Shown: piece by piece, positions 32,591-41,436 of the stretch
How the letters are laid out: each line of letters begins with the position of its first letter
Numbering within the stretch: position 1 is the stretch's first letter
Assembly: GCA_016215025.1 (NCBI GenBank)
Contig: JACRMI010000131.1
Location: forward strand, 1-64,000
Direction: 5' to 3'
Length of the DNA: 64,000 nt
DNA from: Chloroflexota bacterium
GTDB lineage: Bacteria > Chloroflexota > Anaerolineae > UBA4142
Program-made: the position numbers and the translations under genes
The notes under the pieces: model-generated
The model's database searches: none
The model's input: the letters and a program-made list of their open reading frames with translations, nothing else
Told to the model about the DNA's origin: nothing

Positions 32591-32713
32591 ACTAGTACGT
32601 CGTCACACTAGTGTTGACTGGTAGCCAAACCCCTTGTGCGTTGTACGCTACTGAAAACGCGCACAAGGCGCTATGCTACGTCCCTCATTATCAGTTTGAC
32701 AGAGTACTAGTAC
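32591..32713. repeat. Region between two TACTAGTAC words, with GTAGC-GCCT repeat (copy B)
   Basis: TACTAGTAC stands at 32591-32599 and 32705-32713. Between them, CCCCTTGTGCGTTGTACGCT and CGCGCACAAGGCGCTATGCT form a partly inverted unit related to the elements at 27300 and 43191. The rest of the 32473-32895 gap holds only the LysM promoter and leader. Confidence 0.4.
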
Positions 32714-32734
32714 TAATGACCTTGAAATTGACCA

Positions 32735-32762
32735 TTGAAAAAATCGAAACGTGTTGTATAAT
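32735..32762 (+). promoter_or_regulatory. Promoter of the LysM gene
   Basis: TTGAAA (32735-32740) and TATAAT (32757-32762) with a 16-nt spacer. The leader is about 130 nt. Confidence 0.7.
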
Positions 32763-32895
32763 GTCTTATGTAGCCATTGCAAGACTCGGTGTGATTTGAC
32801 AATCTGTGCCTGGAAACCCTGTCGTGATTTCAACCGCTCACGCATGTGACCGATGCGATGGGCGAAACTGAAAAATCAAAATCCAAGGAGGCATC

Positions 32896-33351
32896 ATGCG
32901 AAAACTTTTGCTCGTGGTCATCGCACTTGTTCTATCGGTGGTCTTGCTCACTGCCGCTCAACCTGCTCCAGCAGCGGCGATGGGACCCGCGTATCACATT
33001 GTTCGTCCGGGCGACACCCTCTCGTCGATTGCGTGGCATTACGGATTGAGCACATGGGCGATTGCCAATGCCAACCACCTGTGGAATCCGAACTACATTT
33101 ACGTCGGTCAAGTGCTCGTGATTCCCTACTATCCCCGTCCGATCCCAGGACCCATTCCTGGCCCCATCCCCGGACCCTATCCGCATCCGGCTTGTTCCGT
33201 CCGCGTAAACTATGGCGACACGCTCAGCGCCATCGCCTGGCGACTCCGAGTGGACGTGTGGACCTTGGCGCGCGTGAACGGTATCTACAACCTGAATTGG
33301 ATTTACGCCGGTCAGTGGTTGCGTGTTCCCAATTGTGGTTACGTGTATTAG
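32896..33351 (+). CDS. Secreted protein with two LysM domains
   Basis: A 151-residue exported protein. The signal peptide is about 1-28 (LLLVVIALVLSVVLLTAAQP). LysM 1 is about 33-79 (YHIVRPGDTLSSIAWHYGLS ... YVGQVLVIP). A Pro-Gly linker of PGPI units follows, then LysM 2 (VNYGDTLSAIAWRLRVDVWT ... AGQWLRVPNC) with one Cys at each end that could form a disulfide. LysM binds peptidoglycan or other N-acetylhexosamine polymers. No catalytic domain is attached. AAGGAGG lies 5 nt before the ATG. Confidence 0.88.
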   Translation: MRKLLLVVIALVLSVVLLTAAQPAPAAAMGPAYHIVRPGDTLSSIAWHYGLSTWAIANANHLWNPNYIYVGQVLVIPYYPRPIPGPIPGPIPGPYPHPACSVRVNYGDTLSAIAWRLRVDVWTLARVNGIYNLNWIYAGQWLRVPNCGYVY

Positions 33352-33372
33352 ATGAATTCTCGCTTGAATTAG

Positions 33373-33402
33373 AATGGGCGACTCGAATCCGAGTCGCCCA
33401 TT
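33373..33402. terminator. Bidirectional terminator
   Basis: A perfect 13-bp stem, AATGGGCGACTCG with CGAGTCGCCCATT, with 4-nt loop and AATTTTATT following. It separates the LysM gene from the convergent deformylase gene. Confidence 0.82.
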
Positions 33403-33454
33403 AATTTTATTGAACGGTGCAAAGAGCCAAGGAATTCTCGACTCTAGAAACGAA

Positions 33455-34048
33455 TTAAGATGCCGTTGTCGCCTTAACCCGCTCCGTCGTGCCGCCTTGA
33501 AAGGCTGGCACATGTCCCTCTTCAGTCACACGCAATAAATGCTCGGGCTTTTCCAAACGATCGGTGAACAGCACACCGTCGAGATGATCGATCTCGTGCT
33601 GAAGCGCGCGCGCCAACAATCCTTCGCCTTTGACCTTGACTTCTTTGCCTCTGCGATCCAGCCCCTTGACAGTGACCTTCATCGCACGGCGGACCAAGCC
33701 AACGTAACCCGGAATCGAAAGACAACCTTCTTCGCCAAATTGCTCGCCTTCCGTTTTGATAATTTCGGGGTTGACGAGCGCGTACTTTTCGGTGCTGTAT
33801 TTCACGCGGCGCTTGTCTTCCGGCAACGCTTCTACCGCGTCGTCGGTATCATCCTCCGGCATTTCGATGACGAGCACGCGCAAACCGACACCGATTTGCG
33901 GCGCGGCAAGCCCCAGTCCGTGCGCATCCCGCATCGATTCAAACATATCGTCGATCAATTTTTGCGTCGAGCTATCGACGCGTTTTACTTTTTTAGCTTT
34001 TTGTCGAAGCGCCGGATGTTCCGACGTTAATATCTCTCTAAGCGCCAT
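33455..34048 (-). CDS. def: Peptide deformylase
   Basis: Removes the formyl group from new proteins. The three family motifs are present: GLAAPQIG (46-53), EEGCLSIPG with metal ligand Cys109, and QHEIDHLDG with His151, Glu152 and His155. It has 197 residues; an acidic insert (EDDTDDAVEALPEDKRR, about 65-81) and a C-terminal extension of about 25 residues make it a little long. The genes at 34072 and 34843 precede it on the same strand. Confidence 0.94.
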   Translation of the reverse strand: MALREILTSEHPALRQKAKKVKRVDSSTQKLIDDMFESMRDAHGLGLAAPQIGVGLRVLVIEMPEDDTDDAVEALPEDKRRVKYSTEKYALVNPEIIKTEGEQFGEEGCLSIPGYVGLVRRAMKVTVKGLDRRGKEVKVKGEGLLARALQHEIDHLDGVLFTDRLEKPEHLLRVTEEGHVPAFQGGTTERVKATTAS

Positions 34049-34071
34049 CTTTTTCCTTCCACTCTTGGCGA

Positions 34072-34809
34072 CTAGGCCATTTTCTCAACCAACGCCCGCA
34101 GCGAATCGAGCGCATTCATCGGTAATGCTTCAAACCCTTGGATATGCAAATCATCTAAAATAGGTTTGCCGTGCGCATCATTTTGCATTCCGCACAAAAT
34201 TTCTCGCAATTGCTCGCGCCGATCCAGCCATTCGGGCGCGACACAAAAACAATGATACGCCAGTTGGCTGGACGATTCGGCGACCACACGGAGTTGTTGT
34301 CGTGTGCTTTCCGTCAGACCATGCCAGGTCTCACTGAAAACGAAACCCAAATCAAACTCGCCATCGGCTACGACTTGGACTGTTCTTAAATGCGTGCCCA
34401 CAAACGTAAAATCGCACTGTTCGCGTAGAATATTCTGCTGCTCAAGCACCGCCAGTCCCAGATCGTACACGATGAGCATGTCTGTTGCCGTCGCAATCTT
34501 GATGCGGCCGCTGGGCAGATCAGCGTCTCGCCGCGCAATCATCACAGTCTCATCGAAAACGCCGATAGGTTTAGCGATTGGAATGAAACCCAACTCGGCA
34601 TTGAAAATGAGCGCGCTATACGGATTCGTGTAAACAAGATGGTAAGCGTTGCTCAAGACATTGCCGCGCTCTTCGATGAACGTGTGGCAGGGTTCAAAGT
34701 GCAGCGCGCAACCGGTCTTGCGTTGAAGATAGGTATTGAGCAAGAACCAACCGAACAAATTCTTTGCCGTGTCGTGAGGGCAAACTGACAATCTGTGAAT
34801 CGAATCCAT
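34072..34809 (-). CDS. PhnD/transferrin-type binding protein without signal peptide
   Basis: 245 residues with the fold signature of PhnD-like substrate-binding proteins: LVYTNPYSALIFNAELGFIP, a MIARRDADLPSG hinge, TDMLIVYDLGLAVLEQQNIL, VVADGEFDLGFVFSE. Members of this family are normally secreted partners of phosphonate or phosphite ABC transporters. Here no signal peptide or lipobox is present and no transporter gene is near, so it may work in the cytoplasm as a sensor, or an N-terminal part has been lost. The real ligand is unknown. Confidence 0.65.
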   Translation of the reverse strand: MDSIHRLSVCPHDTAKNLFGWFLLNTYLQRKTGCALHFEPCHTFIEERGNVLSNAYHLVYTNPYSALIFNAELGFIPIAKPIGVFDETVMIARRDADLPSGRIKIATATDMLIVYDLGLAVLEQQNILREQCDFTFVGTHLRTVQVVADGEFDLGFVFSETWHGLTESTRQQLRVVAESSSQLAYHCFCVAPEWLDRREQLREILCGMQNDAHGKPILDDLHIQGFEALPMNALDSLRALVEKMA

Positions 34810-34842
34810 TACACGGACATCCTAGCCGCGATGCGCTGCTGC

Positions 34843-35331
34843 TCAGCCCGGTTTAAACGGCGGCGCGCCATCGTTCTCTGGCGCAACCGTTTCGACGACG
34901 ACATCCAAGCGCGCCGCAATCGTCTGCGCGACGCGATTGAATCCCGCTTTATCGAACGCGACAACTCGATCAATGATTTTGCCGGTCGATTCGATCAAAA
35001 ACAGCGTCGGCACAAAATCGGGATCATACAGTTTGGACACGTGCCAGTTCGCGTCGATCAAAATCGGAAACGTGCTGCCATTGTTCGATGCAAACTCGGC
35101 GGAACGCTTGGCGTCGTGCTGCGATATACCCCATACGGCGAAGCCTGCTTTTTGATACGCCTGATGCAATCGTTCGATGTACTTCCAAGCAAGCTGGCAC
35201 GTTGGACAAGTCGTTTTAAAAAACACGATGGCAGTGATGAGCGCGGGGTCTTTATACAACGTATAAGATTTATCGTCAAGCCCCTTGAGCGAAAACGCCG
35301 GGGCATTCGCATTAATCGTCAAGGTTGTCAT
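34843..35331 (-). CDS. Thioredoxin-fold redoxin (TlpA/AhpC-TSA-like)
   Basis: A 162-residue protein with a redoxin domain: APAFSLKGLDDKSYTLY, the active-site CxxC in FFKTTCPTCQLAW (Cys42 and Cys45), VWGISQHDAKRSAEFA, and the cis-Pro loop VPTLFLIE. There is no signal peptide, so a cytoplasmic thiol reductant or peroxidase partner is likely. The ATG at 35331 is chosen over a TTG three codons upstream. It follows nuoI after a hairpin. Confidence 0.82.
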   Translation of the reverse strand: MTTLTINANAPAFSLKGLDDKSYTLYKDPALITAIVFFKTTCPTCQLAWKYIERLHQAYQKAGFAVWGISQHDAKRSAEFASNNGSTFPILIDANWHVSKLYDPDFVPTLFLIESTGKIIDRVVAFDKAGFNRVAQTIAARLDVVVETVAPENDGAPPFKPG

Positions 35332-35340
35332 AGTAGTCAA

Positions 35341-35362
35341 AGGGGCGAGTTACCTCGCCCCT
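35341..35362. terminator. Hairpin between nuoI and redoxin genes
   Basis: AGGGGCGAG and CTCGCCCCT form a 9-bp GC-rich stem with TTAC loop. Only three U follow on the minus strand, so it is a weak terminator or a processing site. Confidence 0.5.
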
Positions 35363-35367
35363 CCTCA

Positions 35368-36054
35368 TTACTTGTTTGGTGTGGGTGTTGCCGGTGCTGC
35401 GGGTGCGGCGGCGGCGGCAGCTTTCTTCGCCTTGGCGGCTTCTTTCGCCTTACGATCTGCCTCTTCACGCGCGACATCCAGCGGATGAAGTTTCGCGTGA
35501 TAAGTCGCTGACTTGAGCAACTTTGGATAATCGTAGATGTGGCTCACCGAACGTTCATAGTTCGCCAATTCGTAATCATGATCCATCTTGATCGCATCGA
35601 ACGGGCAGTACTCGGCGCACATGCCACAGTTCATGCAAACGTCGATGTCGATATAGAACTCGGCGGGTTCGGGTTTGGGCTTGCCTTCCGGCGTGCTGCC
35701 GCGCACAATCCAAATGCATTGCGGGGGGCAAACTTTGGCGCAGATACCGCACGAGGTGCAGCGTTCGTAGCCAATTTCTTCTTTCCCAGTCTTGGGATCG
35801 ACGATGGGGTTGCCGTTCGCGTCGCGTTTCGGATCATAAACCAAAAACGGAATAAACCGAAACGCTTCGGGCGTGGGCAGTTTTTCTTCGGGGTATTGCA
35901 CCGTGATAATGCCGTCACCCTTGATGCTTTGCCGTCGTTCAAATTCTTTTTTGTCATAGGGACGTCCGAGGTGTCGGAAATCGCCCGTAAATGTCTTAAT
36001 CACACGGCTCAGCGTATACCGCAAGCCGTTGAGCATTCCTAATCCTAAAGCCAT
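35368..36054 (-). CDS. nuoI: NADH-quinone oxidoreductase subunit I
   Basis: NuoI carries two [4Fe-4S] clusters in the electron path of complex I. Both ferredoxin motifs are present: CTSCGICAKVCPPQC and CMNCGMCAEYCPFDA. At 228 residues it is longer than usual because of a low-complexity tail of Ala, Lys and Pro (KEAAKAKKAAAAAAPAAPAT). An insert between the N-terminal helix and the first motif has DPKRDANGNPIVDPKTGKEE. It is the last gene of nuoB-nuoCD-nuoI. Confidence 0.92.
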   Translation of the reverse strand: MALGLGMLNGLRYTLSRVIKTFTGDFRHLGRPYDKKEFERRQSIKGDGIITVQYPEEKLPTPEAFRFIPFLVYDPKRDANGNPIVDPKTGKEEIGYERCTSCGICAKVCPPQCIWIVRGSTPEGKPKPEPAEFYIDIDVCMNCGMCAEYCPFDAIKMDHDYELANYERSVSHIYDYPKLLKSATYHAKLHPLDVAREEADRKAKEAAKAKKAAAAAAPAAPATPTPNK

Positions 36055-36075
36055 TTTATTCTCCTCCGCGACTTC

Positions 36076-36167
36076 ATTGTCTGGTAGTCGAGTAGTCGGA
36101 TAGTCATATAGTCAAATTTGACCACATGACTACTTGACTATAAGACTAAGCGACTATCTGTCTACTT
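36076..36167. repeat. Palindromic degenerate tandem array, nuoCD/nuoI junction
   Basis: The left arm TAGTCGAGTAGTCGGATAGT then CATATAGTCAA is inverted as GACTACTTGACTATAAGACT then AAGCGACTAT. It begins immediately at the nuoCD stop codon and fills the gap. Confidence 0.75.
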
Positions 36168-37914
36168 CGCCCATGACGACGTCGATCGAACCTTGGATGA
36201 TGATCATGTCGGCCACTTTGTATCCCTTTGCCATTTCGTTCAACGCGCCCAAATTGATGAACGCCGGAGCGCGCACATGGTAGCGATAAGGATTCGGGCT
36301 GCCATCGCTCACGACAAAGAATCCAAGCTCGCCCTTTGGGTTTTCGCCGCGACCGTACACTTCGCCCTTGGGCACGCGGATCTGATAATTCTTTTTGCCG
36401 GTCATGATTTCGCCGGGCGGAAGTTGCTTGAGGGCTTGTTTCAAAATCTTGACGCTCTCGCGCATTTCGGCGAGACGCACAATAAAGCGGTCATAGACAT
36501 CGCCGGTGGTGCCCGTCGGAATATCGAATTCAAAGCGGTCGTAGATCGAATAAGGCTCGGCGCGCCGCACATCGTACTTGACACCCGAGGCACGCAGGAC
36601 TGGACCGGCGGTGCTGTAGCTAATCGCCATTTCGCGCGTCAAGATGCCGACATTTTTCGTGCGCGCCAGGAACAATTCATTCTTGCTAAGGTAACTTTCC
36701 AATTCGTCCGTGATCTTGGGCAGGCGCGTATCGACCAGGTATTGAACCTTGTCAACGAATCCCTCTGGGACGTCGCGCGCGAGTCCGCCGAAGCGCATAT
36801 AGTTGCACATCATGCGCGAACCGGACGCCGCTTCGAACAAGTCCAAGATCATTTCTCGCTCTTCCAAACTGTAAATCAACGGCGTGTAGAACGCGCCCAA
36901 GTCATTGTAGAAAAAACCCAGCGCCACAATATGGGAAAGCCAACGAGTGAGTTCCGCCATGATAATGCGAATGTATTCTGCGCGTTCTGGCGGCTTGATG
37001 TTCATCAATTTTTCGACGCCGATCACATAATGAAAATTGTTTGACATCGACGTGAAATAATCGAGTCGATCCGTGTACGGAATGTTCTGCAAGTACGTAT
37101 TGCGCTCGCCGATTTTTTCGTGCTGGCGATGCAGATAACCGAGCACCGGTTCGACGGAGACAATCGTTTCGCCGTTGAGAACTGTCCGCAGGCGCAGCAC
37201 ACCATGCGTCGATGGGTGCTGCGGTCCGATGTTGATCATAAGCTCATCGGTGCGCAGCTTCGTCGTTGCCGCTTGCTCTGCTTCCAGAACAGGGAGCAAC
37301 TCACGCGTCGGCTTGTATGACATCGCGTCAAAGTTCGCGGGATACTTGACGTTATCGTGCCAGGGATTGCGGTCTTCGGCGATGACGTGATGTCCCTTGT
37401 CCCAGCGCGTGCCGAACGGTTTGTGATCGTCTTCCCAGTACGGCTCTTTGTAAGATTTCCGGAGCGGATAATCGCCGAAACCTTCCCACATCAAAATGCG
37501 GCGCAAGTCCGGATGTCCCGTAAACTTGATGCCCATCATGTCGTACACTTCGCGCTCTTGGAAATTCGCACCGCGATAAACGGGCACGAGCGAAGGCACG
37601 GTGGGATCCTGGTGATCGGCGTTTGCCTTTAATGTAAGCGGTGCGCCGCCGCGTTGGAGCGAGGTGAGATGATAGACAACTTCGAACCGGTCAAGGTAAT
37701 CGACACTGGTCACGTTATTGAGGTAATCGAAGCCGAGTCCGTCATGGAGATAACGCACGACGTCGAGCAACTTGTCGTTCTTGATAACGATGCCTTGCGC
37801 GCTGACCGATTCAACGCCATCGGGAATAGTGGCTTTGATCTTTTCGGCGACAAGCTGAGGATCGTTTAGTTTTTCTTTAGTTTCTGGTGGAGCGGGTGGT
37901 GGTGTGACAGCCAT
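36154..37914 (-). CDS. nuoCD: NADH-quinone oxidoreductase fused subunits C and D
   Basis: A 586-residue fusion of the 30-kDa (NuoC, about 20-195) and 49-kDa (NuoD, about 205-586) subunits. The NuoC part ends in the region [20 protein letters not shown]; the NuoD part has [20 protein letters not shown] and [20 protein letters not shown] near the quinone site, and ends GEVDR as expected. The start [10 protein letters not shown] has GGAG 9 nt upstream. Fused NuoCD is known in several bacterial groups. It lies between nuoB and nuoI. Confidence 0.93.
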   Translation of the reverse strand: MAVTPPPAPPETKEKLNDPQLVAEKIKATIPDGVESVSAQGIVIKNDKLLDVVRYLHDGLGFDYLNNVTSVDYLDRFEVVYHLTSLQRGGAPLTLKANADHQDPTVPSLVPVYRGANFQEREVYDMMGIKFTGHPDLRRILMWEGFGDYPLRKSYKEPYWEDDHKPFGTRWDKGHHVIAEDRNPWHDNVKYPANFDAMSYKPTRELLPVLEAEQAATTKLRTDELMINIGPQHPSTHGVLRLRTVLNGETIVSVEPVLGYLHRQHEKIGERNTYLQNIPYTDRLDYFTSMSNNFHYVIGVEKLMNIKPPERAEYIRIIMAELTRWLSHIVALGFFYNDLGAFYTPLIYSLEEREMILDLFEAASGSRMMCNYMRFGGLARDVPEGFVDKVQYLVDTRLPKITDELESYLSKNELFLARTKNVGILTREMAISYSTAGPVLRASGVKYDVRRAEPYSIYDRFEFDIPTGTTGDVYDRFIVRLAEMRESVKILKQALKQLPPGEIMTGKKNYQIRVPKGEVYGRGENPKGELGFFVVSDGSPNPYRYHVRAPAFINLGALNEMAKGYKVADMIIIQGSIDVVMGEVDR

Positions 37915-37957
37915 TGTCAAAACTCCTAAACTATGCAATCCAAATTGATTTATGCAC

Positions 37958-38000
37958 TGTCATTCTGAGCGGAGCGTTCTTCGCTCCGCTCAGAATGACA
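37958..38000. repeat. REP-like palindrome (copy 5), minimal form
   Basis: TGTCATTCTGAGCGGAGCG is joined directly to its inverse CGCTCCGCTCAGAATGACA around GTTCTT. It lies between nuoB and nuoCD. Confidence 0.82.
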
Positions 38001-38010
38001 AACTGAGTAG

Positions 38011-38793
38011 TTACGCTTTAGCTTTTTCAGTTGGAACCGTAGGCATAATGGGTGGCTTGGGAGCCGCTTCTTTTTTCTCCGCCTTTTGTTCCAACTTGGT
38101 TTGAACCTTCACTGCGCGCGCTTCGAGCTTGGCTGGATCGGCGGAGAGTTCGGTGATTTCTTCCACACGGCGCACGTCGAAAATATCGGGGCCAAGCACC
38201 GGTTCGGGCACGCCTTCCGCATCGCCCTTGCGATACCACGCGACATCCCGGATCGATTGTTTGTCGATTTTCTTTTGGAGTTGGATCAAACCATTCAACA
38301 GTGCTTGCGGGGTCGGAGGACAGCCCGGAACGTAAACATCGACCGGCAGGAATTTATCAACTCCGGATACAACATTGTAACCTTCTTTGAAAGGTCCTCC
38401 CGCTGTCGCACATGCGCCCATCGCAAGTACATATTTAGGCTCTGCCATTTGATTGTAAAGACGAACGATGGCAGGAACCATTTTCTTGGTCACCGTACCC
38501 GAGACAATCATCAGATCGGCTTGGCGCGGCGAAGCACGAAACAATTCCATTCCAAAGCGCGAAATGTCAAAACGACTCGCGCTGGTGCAGATCATTTCAA
38601 TCGCGCAACATGCAAGACCAAAGCCCATGGGCCAAACGGAATTGCGTCGACCCCAGTTGTAAATCTTGTCGACCAGGTCAACCACCTTGTCCATTGGCGC
38701 AATCCATACGCTGCGTCGGACTTGATCTTCGAGCCATTCATCTTCCGTATTGGAAATTTGAATGGGCTGCTGTTCTTTTTGTTCTTCTGACAT
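38011..38793 (-). CDS. nuoB: NADH-quinone oxidoreductase subunit B
   Basis: NuoB holds cluster N2 of complex I. The ligands are Cys62 and Cys63 ([10 protein letters not shown]), Cys128 ([10 protein letters not shown]) and Cys158 ([12 protein letters not shown]). It has 260 residues, longer than the usual 160-220, with a C-terminal tail rich in Lys, Glu and Pro ([20 protein letters not shown]). The start MSEEQKEQQ has AAGGAG 6 nt upstream; the in-frame ATG before it lies upstream of that site. First gene of the short nuo operon. Confidence 0.93.
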   Translation of the reverse strand: MSEEQKEQQPIQISNTEDEWLEDQVRRSVWIAPMDKVVDLVDKIYNWGRRNSVWPMGFGLACCAIEMICTSASRFDISRFGMELFRASPRQADLMIVSGTVTKKMVPAIVRLYNQMAEPKYVLAMGACATAGGPFKEGYNVVSGVDKFLPVDVYVPGCPPTPQALLNGLIQLQKKIDKQSIRDVAWYRKGDAEGVPEPVLGPDIFDVRRVEEITELSADPAKLEARAVKVQTKLEQKAEKKEAAPKPPIMPTVPTEKAKA

Positions 38794-38834
38794 ACAATTC
38801 TCCTTCATTGGAGTTAAACGATGACATCTTTTAT

Positions 38835-38863
38835 ATTATATCATCCTTTGATTATATCGGCAA
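38835..38863 (-). promoter_or_regulatory. Promoter of the nuoB operon
   Basis: On the minus strand TTGCCG (38858-38863) and TATAAT (38835-38840) with a 17-nt spacer. A second TATAAT lies just upstream. Confidence 0.6.
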
Positions 38864-38942
38864 AATCGCTAAATAATTATCAAAACTTGCGGGCAAGGAA
38901 TAAGAAGAATGATAAACTCGTTATAAAAATATCGCTGCAAAC

Positions 38943-38982
38943 AAAATCTCGCAAGCATCGATATCAACGCTTGCGAGATTTT
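38943..38982. terminator. Terminator after the aldolase gene
   Basis: A 13-bp stem, AAATCTCGCAAGC with GCTTGCGAGATTT, with A/T-rich flanks on both sides and a 12-nt loop. Confidence 0.78.
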
Positions 38983-38993
38983 ACTTTTGATTC

Positions 38994-39914
38994 TTATGCT
39001 TTGCCAGCGTAAATGTCCATGACTTGATTGAGGAACACTAACGCTTTGTCTTTGGGTCGCTGGAAGGAATTGCGACCGATGATCGATCCGAATCCACCAC
39101 CGTCGCGGATGCCGCGCAATTCTTCAAACACGGCTGCATCATCTTTCGACGCGCCGCCGGAGAAGATGACGATGCGATGTCCGTCGAAGGCGCTTTGCAC
39201 GACGTGTCGAATTCGGTCGGGCAAGGTACTGATCGGAATCTGATATTTCTCGTACACTTTTTTCGCTTCGGCTAATTCGACGTGGGCGGTTGGCGGTTTG
39301 ACCTTGATGACGTCGGCGCCCATCTGCGCCGCAATTTGCGCCGCGTAAGCCGACACATCAACTGCGGTCTCGCCTTCCTTGCTCATCGTCGAACCGCGCG
39401 GGTACGACCACACGATCACGGCGAGTCCATACGATTTGGCTTCTTCGGTGACGGCGCGCAATTGCTCGTACATCATTCGAAAATTCGCCGAGCCGGGATA
39501 AATCGTAAACCCAACCGCCGCGCAGCCCATGCGCAAAGCATCACGCGGACTGGACGTTAACGCGGGCATTGGGTCTTTTTCGTCGTACAAGACTTCGTGA
39601 TTGTTGATCTTTAAAATCAACGGAATCTCTGAAGCGTACTTGGGTGCGACCGATTCGATAAATCCGAGCGGCGCGGCATACGCATTGCATCCAGCGTCAA
39701 TTGCCAATTGAACATGATATTCCGGATTGTAGCCCGCTGGATTTGCCGCAAAGCTGCGCGCGGGACCGTGCTCAAATCCTTGATCGACTGGCAGAATGAC
39801 GAGCTTGCCTGTGCCACCCAACTTGCCATGATTGAGCAATCGCGCAAGATTGGCACGCACGCCTGGATTTTCGTGTTCGTACCAACTCAAGATTTCACAA
39901 ATTCTTGGTTTCAT
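38994..39914 (-). CDS. Class I fructose-bisphosphate aldolase (DhnA/archaeal type)
   Basis: Cleaves fructose 1,6-bisphosphate or joins triose phosphates. A 306-residue TIM barrel. The Schiff-base Lys is expected at about 204 in GADVIKVKPPT. Other family marks are LVILPVDQGFEHGP, TIYPGSANF, and FSGGASKDD near the phosphate site. GAGGAGG precedes the chosen ATG; a longer frame upstream has no ribosome site and overlaps the promoter leader. It is divergent from the first phosphofructokinase gene. Confidence 0.9.
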   Translation of the reverse strand: MKPRICEILSWYEHENPGVRANLARLLNHGKLGGTGKLVILPVDQGFEHGPARSFAANPAGYNPEYHVQLAIDAGCNAYAAPLGFIESVAPKYASEIPLILKINNHEVLYDEKDPMPALTSSPRDALRMGCAAVGFTIYPGSANFRMMYEQLRAVTEEAKSYGLAVIVWSYPRGSTMSKEGETAVDVSAYAAQIAAQMGADVIKVKPPTAHVELAEAKKVYEKYQIPISTLPDRIRHVVQSAFDGHRIVIFSGGASKDDAAVFEELRGIRDGGGFGSIIGRNSFQRPKDKALVFLNQVMDIYAGKA

Positions 39915-39960
39915 CAATTCCTCCTCTACGAGACCAAATTGGTTAACGATAACAAGAATA

Positions 39961-39989
39961 ATTTTAGCACTGCAACGCCAATCCGTCAA
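39961..39989 (-). promoter_or_regulatory. Promoter of the aldolase gene
   Basis: On the minus strand TTGACG (39984-39989) and TAAAAT (39961-39966) with a 17-nt spacer. Confidence 0.75.
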
Positions 39990-40021
39990 AACTATTCTGC
40001 GATTCATTTTCTACATTCTTT

Positions 40022-40050
40022 TTGACATGCCCAGTTTTCCGCCGTATAAT
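40022..40050 (+). promoter_or_regulatory. Consensus promoter of the first phosphofructokinase gene
   Basis: TTGACA (40022-40027) and TATAAT (40045-40050), both perfect, with a 17-nt spacer. Confidence 0.85.
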
Positions 40051-40083
40051 TTGGATGGACTGACATTGCGAGCGATGCATGCA

Positions 40084-40119
40084 AAGCAATTCCCAAGACA
40101 ATAGGGGTTGCTTTTTTTT
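40084..40119 (+). terminator. Promoter-proximal intrinsic terminator
   Basis: AAGCAATTCCC pairs with GGGGTTGCTT (one bulge) and runs into eight T. It ends a transcript of only about 60 nt from the promoter at 40022-40050, well before the phosphofructokinase start. Confidence 0.7.
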
Positions 40120-40120
40120 A

Positions 40121-40215
40121 CCTCACCCCCATCCCCGCCCTTCGGGCACCCCTTCCCCCTCTCCTAACAAAGTTCGTTAGGAGAGGGGGAAGGGTTTGGG
40201 GGTTAGGGGTGAGGT
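40121..40215. repeat. CCTCACCCCC palindrome
   Basis: CCTCACCCCC ... CCCTTCCCCCTCTCCTAAC is followed by AAAGTTC and the inverse GTTAGGAGAGGGGGAAGGG ... GGGGTGAGG. A 19-bp perfect inner stem. This is a widespread class of genomic palindrome in bacteria. It lies between the attenuator-like hairpin and the ribosome site. Confidence 0.8.
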
Positions 40216-40229
40216 CAGGAGAAGAAAAT

Positions 40230-41432
40230 ATGGCAAACGTCAAAACGAAAAAAGGCGTCATTGGAATTTTGACTGGCGGCGGTGACGTACCTGGGTTGAA
40301 TCCCGCCATTCGCGCCGTCACGATTCGCGCGCTGCGAGAGGGCTACCAAGTCATTGGCATTCGCCGGGGCTGGGCAGGCGCGATCAGCATTCTGCGCGAA
40401 GAAAAAGCTGACAACAGCGAAAACTATCAAATTCTCACGGAAGAAATCGTCAATCGCGCAGGACGAACCGGCGGCACGTTCTTGCACACGTCGCGCACGA
40501 ATCCCAGCTCAATCGCCAAGTCAAGCGTGCCGGTGCATTTGCAAGACAAGTACCAAAATGAAAAGAACGATCTCACCGATGAGGTCGTCAAGAATCTCGA
40601 TTTTCTCGGCATCGATTATATTATTCCCATCGGCGGCGACGACACCTTAAGCTTCGGCGTCAAGCTGTACAAAAAAGGCGTACGCGTCATCGCGATTCCA
40701 AAGACGATGGACAACGATGTGCCCGGCACCGATTACTGCATCGGCTTTAGCACCTGCGTGAGTCGCACCATCGAAATGACGAATCGCTTGCGCACGAGCG
40801 CCGGGTCGCATGAACGATTTTTGGTGCTCGAAGTTTTCGGTCGCTACGCCGGCTTTACCGCAATGCTGCCCACGATGGCAGGCGCAGCCAATCGCTGCGT
40901 GATTCCAGAATATAAATTCAACATGGAATGTCTCACCGAACTGATGGTCGCCGACCGTAACAAAAATCCAAGCAAGTACTCCGTCGTGCTAGTCTCCGAA
41001 GGCGCTATGTTCGAGGGCGGCGAAATGATTTTTCAAACGGCGACGACGGATGCGTTCGGTCACGCCAAACTGGGCGGCATTGGCGATGTGGTCTCGGCAG
41101 AAATCAAGGACCTATCGGCGAAATATAATAATGGCAAGACGATCAACGTTGTGAATCAGCGCCTGGGCTACCTGGTGCGCGGCGGCGATCCGGACGCTAT
41201 CGATTCGATCGTGCCGATGGCGTACGGCAATCTCGCGCTCGATTTGATTTTGCAGGGAATTCATGGACGACTCGTCGTGCTGAAAAACGGTCGATACGAT
41301 AATCTGCCGCTCGACGTCGTGACCGCATCAAAAAAGACGGTGAACATCGACAGGTATTACAATAGAGAACGACTGCGCCCCAATTACGAAAGCTTCGAAA
41401 TGCGCCCGCTGTTTATCATGACGAGCGAGTAG
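40230..41432 (+). CDS. 6-phosphofructokinase, pyrophosphate-type active site
   Basis: Phosphorylates fructose 6-phosphate. A 400-residue group II/III-like PFK. Two positions that separate donor use read as the pyrophosphate type: GGDDT at 135-139 (Asp where ATP enzymes have Gly) and PKTMDND at 157-163 (Lys where ATP enzymes have Gly). The N-terminal GILTGGGDVPGLNPAIR is normal for the family. A reversible PPi-dependent enzyme is therefore inferred. GGAG lies 8 nt before the ATG. Strong promoter, terminator-like leader hairpin and a long palindrome precede it. Confidence 0.88.
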   Translation: MANVKTKKGVIGILTGGGDVPGLNPAIRAVTIRALREGYQVIGIRRGWAGAISILREEKADNSENYQILTEEIVNRAGRTGGTFLHTSRTNPSSIAKSSVPVHLQDKYQNEKNDLTDEVVKNLDFLGIDYIIPIGGDDTLSFGVKLYKKGVRVIAIPKTMDNDVPGTDYCIGFSTCVSRTIEMTNRLRTSAGSHERFLVLEVFGRYAGFTAMLPTMAGAANRCVIPEYKFNMECLTELMVADRNKNPSKYSVVLVSEGAMFEGGEMIFQTATTDAFGHAKLGGIGDVVSAEIKDLSAKYNNGKTINVVNQRLGYLVRGGDPDAIDSIVPMAYGNLALDLILQGIHGRLVVLKNGRYDNLPLDVVTASKKTVNIDRYYNRERLRPNYESFEMRPLFIMTSE

Positions 41433-41436
41433 AACG

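Noticed and set aside
33371-33402. TCGAATCC as a possible tRNA T-loop
   Set aside because: It is the loop and stem of a 13-bp terminator; no acceptor or anticodon stems surround it.
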